Source: JAGLOK01 sp963677605
GTDB taxonomy: Bacteria; Bacillota; Clostridia; Christensenellales; UMGS416
Direction of reading: 5' to 3'
Assembly (NCBI GenBank): GCA_963677605.2
Contig: CAXXDX010000007.1
Span: 558,001 to 622,000, forward strand
Length of the DNA stretch: 64,000 nucleotides
The notes beneath the pieces were generated by a model that worked only from the letters and a program-made list of their open reading frames with translations, searched no databases and was not told where the DNA came from. Positions within the stretch are counted from its first letter, which is position 1, and each line of letters starts with the position of its first letter. Below are positions 44,157 through 53,022 of the stretch, in pieces. The translations under genes were made by a program, and so were the position numbers.

Positions 44157-45026
44157 ATGGAAAATCAAATTGATAAACTCGGACATATAGCGGTATTGTG
44201 CAACAAGTTTGAAGAGACAGTTATGTTTTACACTAAAACCATCGGTTTTGAAAAAATCTATGACTTGCACTATGATGACGGAAGCTTGCTTATGTCAACT
44301 TTAAGAAGCGGATCGGGGCAGGTGCTTGAAGTTTTCACGATGAAACACAAAGGTCTGGGAAATGACAATAACCATTCATTTCAGTCACTTGGAATTGAAA
44401 CAGATAGATTTGATTATGTAATAGATAAACTTTCATCTGAAAAAATTGATATTTATCGGTATAAATCGGGAGAAAAAAAGCTAATCGATAAAACAAGCGA
44501 AGAGATTGAGTCGGTTTTTTTCTGTGATCCGGAAGGCAATGAAATCGAACTAATCCGCGGTAATAATGATGGTATGCTCCAGAAATATATTTCGCTGAAG
44601 TGTAATAATTATTCTGAAACTAAGAAATTCTACAGTGAAGCGCTGGGAATGGAACTGTCGGATACAAATACTGAAATGATGCATTATACAAATAGTCTCC
44701 AGTGTAAATTCCAAGTTTTAAAAACATCAACCGAAAGTGCAATAGTACTCCTTGATTGCGAATACGGTTCGGATATAAACGCTACAGACTATAGCTTTAT
44801 GCATTACTGCCTTATATCGGATGATATTGTGAAAACAGCGAGAAGCCTTGAATCATATGGCTGTACACTGTTTGACAATCCCACGTTCTTAAATAATCCG
44901 TACACCGAGCCATATGATGGGAAAAATGCGGGGGCATGCGGTTCGCTGTCGTTTTTTGTGAAAGATCCGGAAGGAAACGAGCTGGAGATAATGCAGTACA
45001 CAGCAAACAGCAAACAGCTAAAATAG
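44157..45026 (+). CDS. VOC-superfamily protein with two glyoxalase-like domains
   Basis: 289 residues. Two repeats of a betaalphabetabetabeta module: residues about 5-135 (LGHIAVLCNKFEETVMFYTKTIGFE...FFCDPEGNEIELI) and about 142-285 (SLKCNNYSETKKFYSEALGMELSD...FFVKDPEGNELEIMQYT). Candidate metal ligands are His10 and Glu near 133 in the first and Glu near 280 in the second; some expected positions are not clear. A lyase, isomerase or dioxygenase role is possible. The gene belongs to the catabolic operon. Confidence 0.8.
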   Translation: MENQIDKLGHIAVLCNKFEETVMFYTKTIGFEKIYDLHYDDGSLLMSTLRSGSGQVLEVFTMKHKGLGNDNNHSFQSLGIETDRFDYVIDKLSSEKIDIYRYKSGEKKLIDKTSEEIESVFFCDPEGNEIELIRGNNDGMLQKYISLKCNNYSETKKFYSEALGMELSDTNTEMMHYTNSLQCKFQVLKTSTESAIVLLDCEYGSDINATDYSFMHYCLISDDIVKTARSLESYGCTLFDNPTFLNNPYTEPYDGKNAGACGSLSFFVKDPEGNELEIMQYTANSKQLK

Positions 45027-45087
45027 TTTTGATATGTGTGCAAAGATATAGGCAGGACAATGGCTTATTTATAATATGAATCTGAAA

Positions 45088-45109
45088 AAAAGCCTATTCA
45101 TAGGCTTTT
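45088..45109 (+). terminator. Weak intrinsic terminator before the MFS gene
   Basis: The 9-bp stem AAAAGCCTA (45088-45096) with TAGGCTTTT (45101-45109) and loop TTCA. Only a short T-run follows. It lies 61 bases after the VOC gene and 27 before the MFS start, so the MFS gene may be expressed at lower level. Confidence 0.65.
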
Positions 45110-45136
45110 ATACTTTTTATAAAATCGGAAGGTTAT

Positions 45137-46330
45137 ATGACAAACGAAAATTTCAAACTTTGGAACAGAAACTTTTTGCTTATTATGTTTGCAGCTGCGG
45201 GTGTAGGCTTTGCATCTAATATCTTTATTTCCACAACACCGATTTACGCACAGAGAATCAGCGATTCAGCGCAGTGGGCAGGGGCGATGACGGCAATCTT
45301 TTCGGTAGCGGCTCTCTTGGCAAGGCCTGTATCCGGATATTTTGTGGACAGGATAAACAGAGGAGTGGTTGCGTTTGCCGGAGGGGTTTTGTGTCTTATT
45401 GGCTGTTTCTTATATAACTACTCTGCAAACATCCTGATGCTTGTAATCGTAAGGTGTATACACGGATTCGGGTTTGGGTTAAGCGCAACAGCAAGCAATA
45501 CGATTGCAGTTGACATGATACCGCTGAGAAGAAGGGTGGAGGGAATCGGTATATTTGGCTTGTGCATGACTATCCCTTCTGCGATTGGCCCTGTAATATC
45601 CCTTTCTTTGATTACGCAGCCAAACGGAATGTTCAGCCTTGGGATGATAGGAAGCATTTTTGTTGCCGTCTCTTTGATTGCGCTTGTTATTATTAAATAC
45701 CCGAAACATGAAGTTCTGAGCATAGAAAAAGGCGCACAAGCTGCAGAAAGTAATGAAAAAATGTGGCCCTACTACAAAAAGAGTTTGGTTCCGGCTGTTA
45801 TGCTTATATCATTTGCTATGGTTCAGGGAGCTGTTCTTTCTTTTATAGCAATATATGCATTTGATATTGGTTTTGAATCGATAGGATTGTTTTTCACTTT
45901 GTCCGCCGGAGGTGTTATAGTTTCAAGGCTGTTTGCCGGCAAACTTGGAGACAGGCACGGAGTGAGAGCTATTATGATTCCGTCTTTTGCTTTGTTGTTT
46001 GTAACTTTCTTGGGAATTATAAATTCATTTAATGAAGTGTTTATGATACTTATGGGATTGCCTTACGGACTGGCAATCGGCACTATTTTGCCGGGGTTTA
46101 ATGTAACTATGCTTAATATTTTCCCCGAAAAAAGAAGGGGAGTTGCAAACAGTCTTTATTTTATCTGCATTGACATTGGTATGGGGTGCTCATTGTTGTG
46201 GGGCATTTTTGCTGATTATGCCGGATATAAAGCTATCTTTGTCGCTTCGGCTGTTATTTGCATACTTTTGTTTTTCGGGAGCATATTGTATAAAGAAATA
46301 AAGAAAGAAGCTCTAGCTGTATCAACTTAA
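45137..46330 (+). CDS. Major facilitator superfamily transporter
   Basis: 397 residues, 12 membrane helices, MFS loop motif in RPVSGYFVDRINRGVVAFAG between helices 2 and 3 and its counterpart RLFAGKLGDRHGVRAIM between helices 8 and 9. The substrate is unknown; a sugar, a catabolic product or a glycoside aglycone are possible. GAAGG precedes the ATG. It is the last gene of the island. Confidence 0.9.
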   Translation: MTNENFKLWNRNFLLIMFAAAGVGFASNIFISTTPIYAQRISDSAQWAGAMTAIFSVAALLARPVSGYFVDRINRGVVAFAGGVLCLIGCFLYNYSANILMLVIVRCIHGFGFGLSATASNTIAVDMIPLRRRVEGIGIFGLCMTIPSAIGPVISLSLITQPNGMFSLGMIGSIFVAVSLIALVIIKYPKHEVLSIEKGAQAAESNEKMWPYYKKSLVPAVMLISFAMVQGAVLSFIAIYAFDIGFESIGLFFTLSAGGVIVSRLFAGKLGDRHGVRAIMIPSFALLFVTFLGIINSFNEVFMILMGLPYGLAIGTILPGFNVTMLNIFPEKRRGVANSLYFICIDIGMGCSLLWGIFADYAGYKAIFVASAVICILLFFGSILYKEIKKEALAVST

Positions 46331-46546
46331 TTTATTGCTTAGAACATTTAGATGATGTTCTTTTGAAGGATTAAATAGAAAGTGATATAATAAATCATAT
46401 AAGAATATATTTCTACATATTGCCACAATATGTAAAGAACACATTGCACTATTTCAACTATATAGCAACCGATTAATTGTCGTAAACTTAGCAGAAACTG
46501 TCTTTAGGAAATTCTGACTGTCAAGCGGTAAAGGTTGGTGAGCAGC

Positions 46547-49500
46547 ATGAAGAGCAAATTCTCACAACTGCTATCAAACAAAAAGATTGTGGGATTAATA
46601 ATTGTGCTTTTGATAGTTTGTGTTGAAATTTTTGCTGCTTTTAAAGGCTTTGAAAAAATACGGGAGTCAAATTTAAAGATAGTTAATGACAAAGTCATTT
46701 CGCTTAGAATAAACGAATACGTAGTTAGAAACAAATCAACTTTCAGGGATGAAAACTGGGAAAGCCCCGATTGGATTGAGATATATAACTATGGACAGGA
46801 ATCCGTTTGGCTGGGGAATGTTTATCTTTCAGATGATATTGAAGATCCTCAAAAGTTTCTTTTGCCGGATATATATCTTAAATCGGAAGAATGTCTTTTG
46901 GTTTTGGCATCCGGAGGCGAAGATGCAGATGACGGATACATACGTGCGTCTTTTAAGCTGGGAGAAGATGATGAAGGCATATTGCTGTTTTGCGATGATA
47001 GAACCATAGACTACTGTGAGATTGTTTATCTGCCTGTTGACATTTCCGCCGGATACGCAAAAAACGGAAACTTCGGGTATTTCTCGGAGCCTACACCCGG
47101 CAGCCAGAACACGACTCAAATATTTAGCACATATGATATTGAGCCGAAAAATCATTATGAAGGATTGCTTTTTATAAATGAATATGTACCCGACAATACA
47201 TATGGATTAACAAATTGCGAAGGCCAAAACTGTGACTGGATAGAACTATATAACCCAAATGATTCTCCTGTTTTTTTAGGAGATATTTTTATATCCGATA
47301 ATGAAAACGAGCTTGACAAGTTCAGGCTGCCTGATATGGAGCTTGCGGGAAAAGAATATATTGTGTTATATGCGTCGGGAGAAAATGATAGCAAGGGCAG
47401 TGAAATTTGTGTTCCTTTTAGGATTTCAACGGATGATAAAAAACTGATTTTAACTCATATCACCGGAAACATTATAGATGAAGCGGAAGTTTATGACTTA
47501 AATGAAGATGTATCTGCAGGGCTTAACAATGAAGGTGATGTTGTGTTTTTTGCCGAGCCGACACCCGGAAGCATAAATTCCTCCCAGCAGTATCTCTCAC
47601 CTAATATTTCAGCATTTTACAAACCTATGGCAGAGGTTGTTATAAATGAATGGATGAGTAACAATGAGTTCGGGATTCTGGATGAAGATGGCGATCTTTC
47701 CGATTGGGTAGAGCTATATAATCCCGGAAACGGTGAAATATCGCTAAAAGGATATGCGCTTACTGATGATGACGGAGAGCCTTTTAAGTGGCTGTTTCCC
47801 GATACGGCTATTATTCCCGCAAACGATTATTTAATTATATATCTGAGCGGCAAAGATAAATCTGCAGGAGATATTCTTCATTCAAATTTTTCTCTCAGCG
47901 AAGGAGAAACTTTTTACCTGACTGAGCCCAATACCGCAGTTGCCGATTATGTGAAAATAGAAGCCTTGCCTGGGAATGTTTCAAAGGGGAGAACCGATTC
48001 AGGATATGGATATTTCGCGCTTCCCACTCCGGGAAAAGAAAATACCACGGGGTATGTCAGCCATCTTAACACAAATCTCGATTTTGTATTAGGGGATGTG
48101 TATATAAGTGAGGTAGCATCGGGCAGCTATCAGTCAGAAAGATACAAAAGCAAGCCTCTATATGAATACGTGGAGCTTTATAACGGTGGAGAACAAGCAG
48201 TTGATTTATCCGGCTATTGTATTTGTGAAAACTCAGGGAGCACTTTTGTGTTTGGGGAGGGCACAGCGATAAAGCCTAAAGGATATCTTCTGGTTGCGCT
48301 AAAAGGCTATACGGGGAAAAACAGCGAAACGATTGTTGCATCTGAATTAAGCCTTGATTCTTCAGGGGAGAGGCTTCTTTTGTCAAACGCTTCCGGTGTG
48401 ATAGTGGACTGTTTTGACACTGGCTATCTTTTGGGAAGCTACAGTTCAGGTCGTATTCCGGGAAGCGAGGAAAACAGAGTTTTTTTCAAAGAAAAAACGC
48501 CTGGAGCAAAAAACAGCGAATCTGTATACACTGCGTATTCCATTAAGCCGGAGTTTTCGCGTGACGGCGGAGAGGCATGTGAAAAGTTTAATCTCTGTAT
48601 AAGCGCTGAAGAAGGTGCTGTAATATATTATACGCTGGACGGCAATGTTCCGACGGAAAACAGCAAAGTGTACACACAGCCTGTTTTGATTGAAAAAGAT
48701 ATAGTTGTAAGGGCAATGGCTGTTGTAGCGGGCAAGCTGCCAAGCCTCATAGAAACTAACACATATATTCTTGAGCGGACACATGATATACCTGTTATTT
48801 GCCTGTCTTCTCCTCCCGGAGGGATGTTTTATGAGCTCGGGGGCATATATGCAGGAGGTGAAGGATACGGCAAAGGAGAGTATCCATATTTTGAATCAAA
48901 CTACTTTAACAATGTCGAGCGGCAGGTTTCGTTTGAATATTATGATGAGTATAAAAGAGAGGCGTTGGAGTTTGATGCCGGCATACAAATAGCCGGAGGA
49001 TTTACGAGAGCGCTGGCTCAAAAATCGCTTGTTATAAGATTGAGGGATGAATATGGATTAAGCGAAGTGGACTATCCTTTTTTTGATGAAGGAACAACCT
49101 TGTTTAAACATCTGCTCTTGCGCAATGATGGACAGGAAGGATGGAAAACAAAGATAATTGACTGCTTTATTCAAAACTGCGCAAAAGAGCTAGGAACAGT
49201 TGATGCGAAGCGGGGCAGGCCTGTAGCTGTATATATTAACGGTGAGTACTGGGGGTTATATAACTTAAGAGACAAACTTAACGATGAATATCTGTCAATA
49301 AAATACGGCATTGATCAGGAAGGAATAAGCATACTTACTGAATACTCTTCGCCTAAGAAGGGCTCCAACGAGGACTGGCTGGAACTTAAAAGTTTTTGCC
49401 AGACGCACGATATGAGCCTTGAAGAAAACTACATATATCTTGCATCAAAAGTTGACGTACAGGCTTTTATGGATTACATGATTGTTGAAACCTTTTTTGG

Positions 49501-49975
49501 GAATGTGGACACTCATAACATAAATTTCTGGAAAGCCGGATATGAAGGGGCTAAGTGGAAACCGTTTCTTTTTGATATGGATCTTTCTATACGCGATGTT
49601 GATTACAGTATGGTAAACATGTATCTGGGGCGGAGCTATTTGGGCTACGATTCATTTGTAATAAAATCTCTTGCGAAATACGAAAAGTTTCAGCAGGCAT
49701 TTATTAAAAGATATTCGTATATATTAAGTGAGGTTTTCACCGAGGAATATTTGCTGACGGAGCTTGAATTGCTTGAGAGTGAAATACAAAATGAGATTAC
49801 ATACCAGATAGACAGATGGAACAGGCCAAAAAGTTTTGAGTACTGGCAGGATTCATTTTTGTATTTAAAAAACGGTGTCATCAAACGAAGATACGACGTT
49901 GTGGAAGAGCTTCAGGAATACTTTGGGCTGAGTGTGGAAGAAATCGGAGAACTTTTTCCCTGGTATGTCGAATAA
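46547..49975 (+). CDS. Large CotH-like surface protein with four lamin-tail domains
   Basis: 1142 residues from ATG 46547 (GGTGA nearby; TTG or GTG at 46535/46538 are alternatives). An N-terminal membrane helix (about 13-33) anchors it. Four lamin-tail domains follow (about 40-190, 205-345, 365-500, 515-640), each opening with I(N/S)E and carrying W(I/V)E(I/L)YN; the fourth is more divergent. A chitobiase/FN3-like domain (about 650-740) precedes a CotH kinase-like domain (about 755-1100) with NGEYWGLYNLRDKLND and KWKPFLFDMDLS. CotH proteins are atypical protein kinases, in spores acting on coat proteins. A surface or spore-envelope role is likely; no other spore gene is in the window. Confidence 0.9.
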   Translation: MKSKFSQLLSNKKIVGLIIVLLIVCVEIFAAFKGFEKIRESNLKIVNDKVISLRINEYVVRNKSTFRDENWESPDWIEIYNYGQESVWLGNVYLSDDIEDPQKFLLPDIYLKSEECLLVLASGGEDADDGYIRASFKLGEDDEGILLFCDDRTIDYCEIVYLPVDISAGYAKNGNFGYFSEPTPGSQNTTQIFSTYDIEPKNHYEGLLFINEYVPDNTYGLTNCEGQNCDWIELYNPNDSPVFLGDIFISDNENELDKFRLPDMELAGKEYIVLYASGENDSKGSEICVPFRISTDDKKLILTHITGNIIDEAEVYDLNEDVSAGLNNEGDVVFFAEPTPGSINSSQQYLSPNISAFYKPMAEVVINEWMSNNEFGILDEDGDLSDWVELYNPGNGEISLKGYALTDDDGEPFKWLFPDTAIIPANDYLIIYLSGKDKSAGDILHSNFSLSEGETFYLTEPNTAVADYVKIEALPGNVSKGRTDSGYGYFALPTPGKENTTGYVSHLNTNLDFVLGDVYISEVASGSYQSERYKSKPLYEYVELYNGGEQAVDLSGYCICENSGSTFVFGEGTAIKPKGYLLVALKGYTGKNSETIVASELSLDSSGERLLLSNASGVIVDCFDTGYLLGSYSSGRIPGSEENRVFFKEKTPGAKNSESVYTAYSIKPEFSRDGGEACEKFNLCISAEEGAVIYYTLDGNVPTENSKVYTQPVLIEKDIVVRAMAVVAGKLPSLIETNTYILERTHDIPVICLSSPPGGMFYELGGIYAGGEGYGKGEYPYFESNYFNNVERQVSFEYYDEYKREALEFDAGIQIAGGFTRALAQKSLVIRLRDEYGLSEVDYPFFDEGTTLFKHLLLRNDGQEGWKTKIIDCFIQNCAKELGTVDAKRGRPVAVYINGEYWGLYNLRDKLNDEYLSIKYGIDQEGISILTEYSSPKKGSNEDWLELKSFCQTHDMSLEENYIYLASKVDVQAFMDYMIVETFFGNVDTHNINFWKAGYEGAKWKPFLFDMDLSIRDVDYSMVNMYLGRSYLGYDSFVIKSLAKYEKFQQAFIKRYSYILSEVFTEEYLLTELELLESEIQNEITYQIDRWNRPKSFEYWQDSFLYLKNGVIKRRYDVVEELQEYFGLSVEEIGELFPWYVE

Positions 49976-50024
49976 TTATGCAAAGATAAAGAAAAAGCAT
50001 ATTAATGCCGATAATATAATTGTG

Positions 50025-50033
50025 TGATATAAT
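50025..50033 (+). promoter_or_regulatory. Extended -10 promoter of the lytic transglycosylase gene
   Basis: TGATATAAT forms an extended -10, 38 bases before the ATG at 50071. Confidence 0.5.
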
Positions 50034-50070
50034 CTGGGTATTAGCTCAGGTATTTTGAGGAGATTAATTA

Positions 50071-50709
50071 ATGGGAACAGTTGATAATATACTTCAAGGG
50101 AAAATTGACAGCATAAGAAGCGAAATGGAATCCCGCTTTACTAAAGCAGGCATTTCCTCGTCGGATTTTTCCAATCTTCTGGACGCAGCGCTTTCCAGAC
50201 GTTCTTCAATATCAACAGAAATACCTATGATGAATGTTAATTCTAAGGTAAGCACAAGCCCGGGAAATCTTACAGTTTATCCGAATGAAAACACATACAA
50301 CTCAATTATTGCAAGAGCAGCAAAAGAATATAGCCTTGATCCCAATTTTGTAAAATCGGTGGTTAGGCTTGAATCGCATTTTAAAGTAAGAGCAACATCT
50401 TCAGTTGGTGCTATGGGGCTTATGCAGCTGATGCCGGGAACGGCGGCAAGCCTTGGTGTTACAGATGGATATAATGCTGAGCAAAATATATTTGGCGGAG
50501 CGCAGTATTTAAGAAAGCAGCTGGATAGGTTCGGAGATACGAGGCTGGCACTTGCGGCATATTACACAGGGCCTAACAGACTTGAAAGAATCCTAAATGA
50601 AAACAATATTACGAATCTTAATGATCCGGATCAGTACAACAAATTGCCTGAATATATAAGAAGCTATATTGAGCGCGTAATGAAAAATTATTCCGGATAC
50701 ACTTCATAG
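50071..50709 (+). CDS. Lytic transglycosylase (SLT domain)
   Basis: 212 residues. No signal peptide or membrane helix; N-terminal 70 residues are low-complexity. The SLT domain (about 75-205) has the catalytic Glu in VVRLESHFKVRATSSVGAMGLMQLMPGTAASLG and the late YYTGPNRLERIL. It cleaves peptidoglycan glycan strands. Without an export signal it may leave by another route (for example with flagellar or spore machinery) or act late. GAGGAG precedes the ATG. Confidence 0.93.
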   Translation: MGTVDNILQGKIDSIRSEMESRFTKAGISSSDFSNLLDAALSRRSSISTEIPMMNVNSKVSTSPGNLTVYPNENTYNSIIARAAKEYSLDPNFVKSVVRLESHFKVRATSSVGAMGLMQLMPGTAASLGVTDGYNAEQNIFGGAQYLRKQLDRFGDTRLALAAYYTGPNRLERILNENNITNLNDPDQYNKLPEYIRSYIERVMKNYSGYTS

Positions 50710-50731
50710 TTTTAATAAGAATTTATTGATA

Positions 50732-50760
50732 AAAAACAGCTGTTTTTGGCTCAAAACAGC
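50732..50760. repeat. Overlapping palindrome and hairpin after the transglycosylase gene
   Basis: AAAAACAGCTGTTTTT (50732-50747) is a perfect palindrome; its right half also pairs in GCTGTTTT (50739-50746) with AAAACAGC (50753-50760). The two folds exclude each other. Probably part of a loose terminator area. Confidence 0.5.
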
Positions 50761-50805
50761 AACAAAAAGCAGCAAACGGCAGTGTTTGGCTACGAAGATA
50801 TTTAC

Positions 50806-50845
50806 AAAGAACCGATTGATTTTTAGTCAACCGGTTCTTTTTATT
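50806..50845. terminator. Bidirectional terminator between convergent genes
   Basis: AAAGAACCG (50806-50814) pairs with CGGTTCTTT (50832-50840), continued by TTGA/TCAA after one mismatch, with T-rich sequence on the right and A-rich on the left. Confidence 0.85.
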
Positions 50846-50864
50846 TTATTCTTTTTTATGTTTT

Positions 50865-51962
50865 TTACTTCTTATTTTTAAAGCTTAACCATGAAGGCAG
50901 ATTAAGCTTCACCCCGCCTTTTTCGCGAACGGCAAGAACCACACTTTGAAGCAGAATGAAAAAGCACAGCATGAGTCCTGTCGTTATGCTTTGCCAATAA
51001 GGCTCGCGAAGCCCCGAGGCTATCACGATATTGCTTATAGTCTTAAGCGACAGCACACCGAAAAGTGTACCGACTACATTGCCAACACCGCCTGTAAGCA
51101 ATGTGCCTCCGATAATTGAGGATGCAATCGCCTGCATTTCAGCGGCTGTGGCGTTTGAGGCGTTGCCTGCTCCTGTGTGCATGAGATAAACATACCCGCC
51201 TATACCTGCAAGAAGGCCTGAAAGAACATGTGCAAAGAATCTGGTTTGTTTAACATTTATTCCGAGCATTCTGGCGCTCTGATTATTGCCGCCGACAGCA
51301 TATAAATTGCGGCCGAACCTTGTCCATCTTAAGATAATAAACACAATAAGAACTACAGCCAGAGCAACTATAACTCCCGGTTCTATTTTAGCCGAAATGA
51401 AGTTTCCCGCTTTTCCGTATGAGCCTATTCCGGGAACTACTATGCGCATCTTTTTTAAAGCGACAAACGCTTCGTTTGTTGCGGTTCTGGGAACGCTGCT
51501 TACAACGGTTGTCATTCCCTTTGCAAAAAACATGCCGGCCAAGGTGACAATGAATGGCTGAATGTCAAGATACGCAATAAGGAATCCCTGTACCAAACCG
51601 AACGCGAGCCCGATGCTTAATGCGAGCCCCAGAGAGCCTATTACGCTGAATCCATGGTCATCTAAATATACAACGCAAATCATCGTGACGAGTGCAGTTA
51701 TACCGCCCACTGAAATATCTATTCCCTCCGCTATCATAACTATAGTCAGTCCGCAGGATATTACTATCAAAAATGCATTGTTATTGAAGATATCAAGAAA
51801 CTGCTGTGGATTTAAAAATCCGCCACCCCATACAATCATTGCAAGAACATACATGCCGATAAATATGCAGATGGTTATTGTTAAAAGCAGATTTGTGTTT
51901 GAAATCGGTTCTCTGTTTTCTTTCTTATGCATAAAGGCCAATATATTTCTTTTGTTACTCAT
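50865..51962 (-). CDS. Ribose/galactofuranose-type ABC permease (YjfF-like)
   Basis: 365 residues from the ATG at 51962, chosen for GGAGGG upstream (the open frame continues 20 codons further). Branched-chain/ribose-type permease fold with the LVTMICVVYLDDHGFSVIGSLGLALSIGLAFGLVQGFLIAYLDIQPFIVTLAGMFFAKG and AIASSIIGGTLLTGGVGNVVGTLFGV segments. It is the second permease of a YtfQRT/YjfF-type furanose importer, last gene of the operon. Confidence 0.92.
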   Translation of the reverse strand: MSNKRNILAFMHKKENREPISNTNLLLTITICIFIGMYVLAMIVWGGGFLNPQQFLDIFNNNAFLIVISCGLTIVMIAEGIDISVGGITALVTMICVVYLDDHGFSVIGSLGLALSIGLAFGLVQGFLIAYLDIQPFIVTLAGMFFAKGMTTVVSSVPRTATNEAFVALKKMRIVVPGIGSYGKAGNFISAKIEPGVIVALAVVLIVFIILRWTRFGRNLYAVGGNNQSARMLGINVKQTRFFAHVLSGLLAGIGGYVYLMHTGAGNASNATAAEMQAIASSIIGGTLLTGGVGNVVGTLFGVLSLKTISNIVIASGLREPYWQSITTGLMLCFFILLQSVVLAVREKGGVKLNLPSWLSFKNKK

Positions 51963-51963
51963 A

Positions 51964-53022
51964 TCAGCCCTCCGTGACTTTCGTTGATTTTTTAAACAGT
52001 CTATCCCGCAGCTGAAGAACATAGGCTTTAATTACAGGCGAACCGATTACGACTATAGCAATAATGACAACAGCTTTAAAGGCTTTTATTGCAGTTGAAG
52101 GAACCTTCATTGCATATAGCGTAATGGTAAGCGCCTGTATTACATATGCGCCTATAACCGAACCTACTATGTTAAACTTTCCTCCGCTCAATGCATTTCC
52201 GCCGATGGCAACCGCCAATATAGCATCCATCTCAATATCAAGAAGAAGTGTCTCGTGGTTGATAAGGCCTATTCTGCTGACTCCTATAGCGCCGGCTATA
52301 GCGGCGCAGATACCCAATATCATAAAGGCCAAGAGTTTCATCCAAATAGCGTTTATACCGTTTAATCTTGCTGATTTTTCGTTGATTCCAACAGCCTGTG
52401 TGTATAGCCCAAGGTTTGTAAACCTTAGTATCAGCGCAACAAGCACTCCGAAGGTTATTACGATGAGAATCGGTGTAGGGATTGGTATGCCCGGAATAAA
52501 GCTTCCGATATTGCCGAGCAGCGGGCTTTCCACAGTCGGTGTCGCACCGCCGTTTATCCAATATGCTATAGACCGTCCTGCTGTAAACAAAATCAGAGTT
52601 GCGATCATCGGCTGTATTTTAAATATTGCAACCAGTGTGCCATTAAACGCGCCGAATATGATTGCAACCGCACAGCTTGCAAGAAACGCAACAAGTATTA
52701 TAGGCATTGTAACTTCGTTTTCGCGAAGCACGCGGACAAACACACTGCCTGCAATAGCAGCAGCTGCGCCAACGCTGATGTCCTGTCCTTTTGAAGAGGC
52801 AGTTACAAGAGTCATGCCGATTGCAAGTATTGCAAGCTCGGATGCTCCGTTTAGTATGCTGATTATATTACCGGCAAGCACAGTATTTCCCGCATTGTTT
52901 TTTGTAACCGTCAGTTCAAAAAATCCGATATCCCGGATTAGGTTAAAAATAATAATTAAAAACAGTGCAAAAAGCGGTATGACCAGTTGGGAACCAGTGA
53001 GTTTTTTTAAGGCTTTTTTCAT
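51964..53022 (-). CDS. Ribose/galactofuranose-type ABC permease (YtfT-like)
   Basis: 352 residues with the same fold and the segment GINEKSARLNGINAIWMKLLAFMILGICAAIAGAIGVSRIG typical of the YtfT branch. Its stop is two bases from the next start, and it begins one base before the ATPase end, indicating translational coupling. GGGGAGG precedes the ATG. Confidence 0.92.
   Translation of the reverse strand: MKKALKKLTGSQLVIPLFALFLIIIFNLIRDIGFFELTVTKNNAGNTVLAGNIISILNGASELAILAIGMTLVTASSKGQDISVGAAAAIAGSVFVRVLRENEVTMPIILVAFLASCAVAIIFGAFNGTLVAIFKIQPMIATLILFTAGRSIAYWINGGATPTVESPLLGNIGSFIPGIPIPTPILIVITFGVLVALILRFTNLGLYTQAVGINEKSARLNGINAIWMKLLAFMILGICAAIAGAIGVSRIGLINHETLLLDIEMDAILAVAIGGNALSGGKFNIVGSVIGAYVIQALTITLYAMKVPSTAIKAFKAVVIIAIVVIGSPVIKAYVLQLRDRLFKKSTKVTEG

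Noticed and set aside
50732..50760. A second terminator right after the transglycosylase gene.
   Set aside because: The palindromes there have no adjacent T-run of the right polarity; the better terminator is at 50806-50845.
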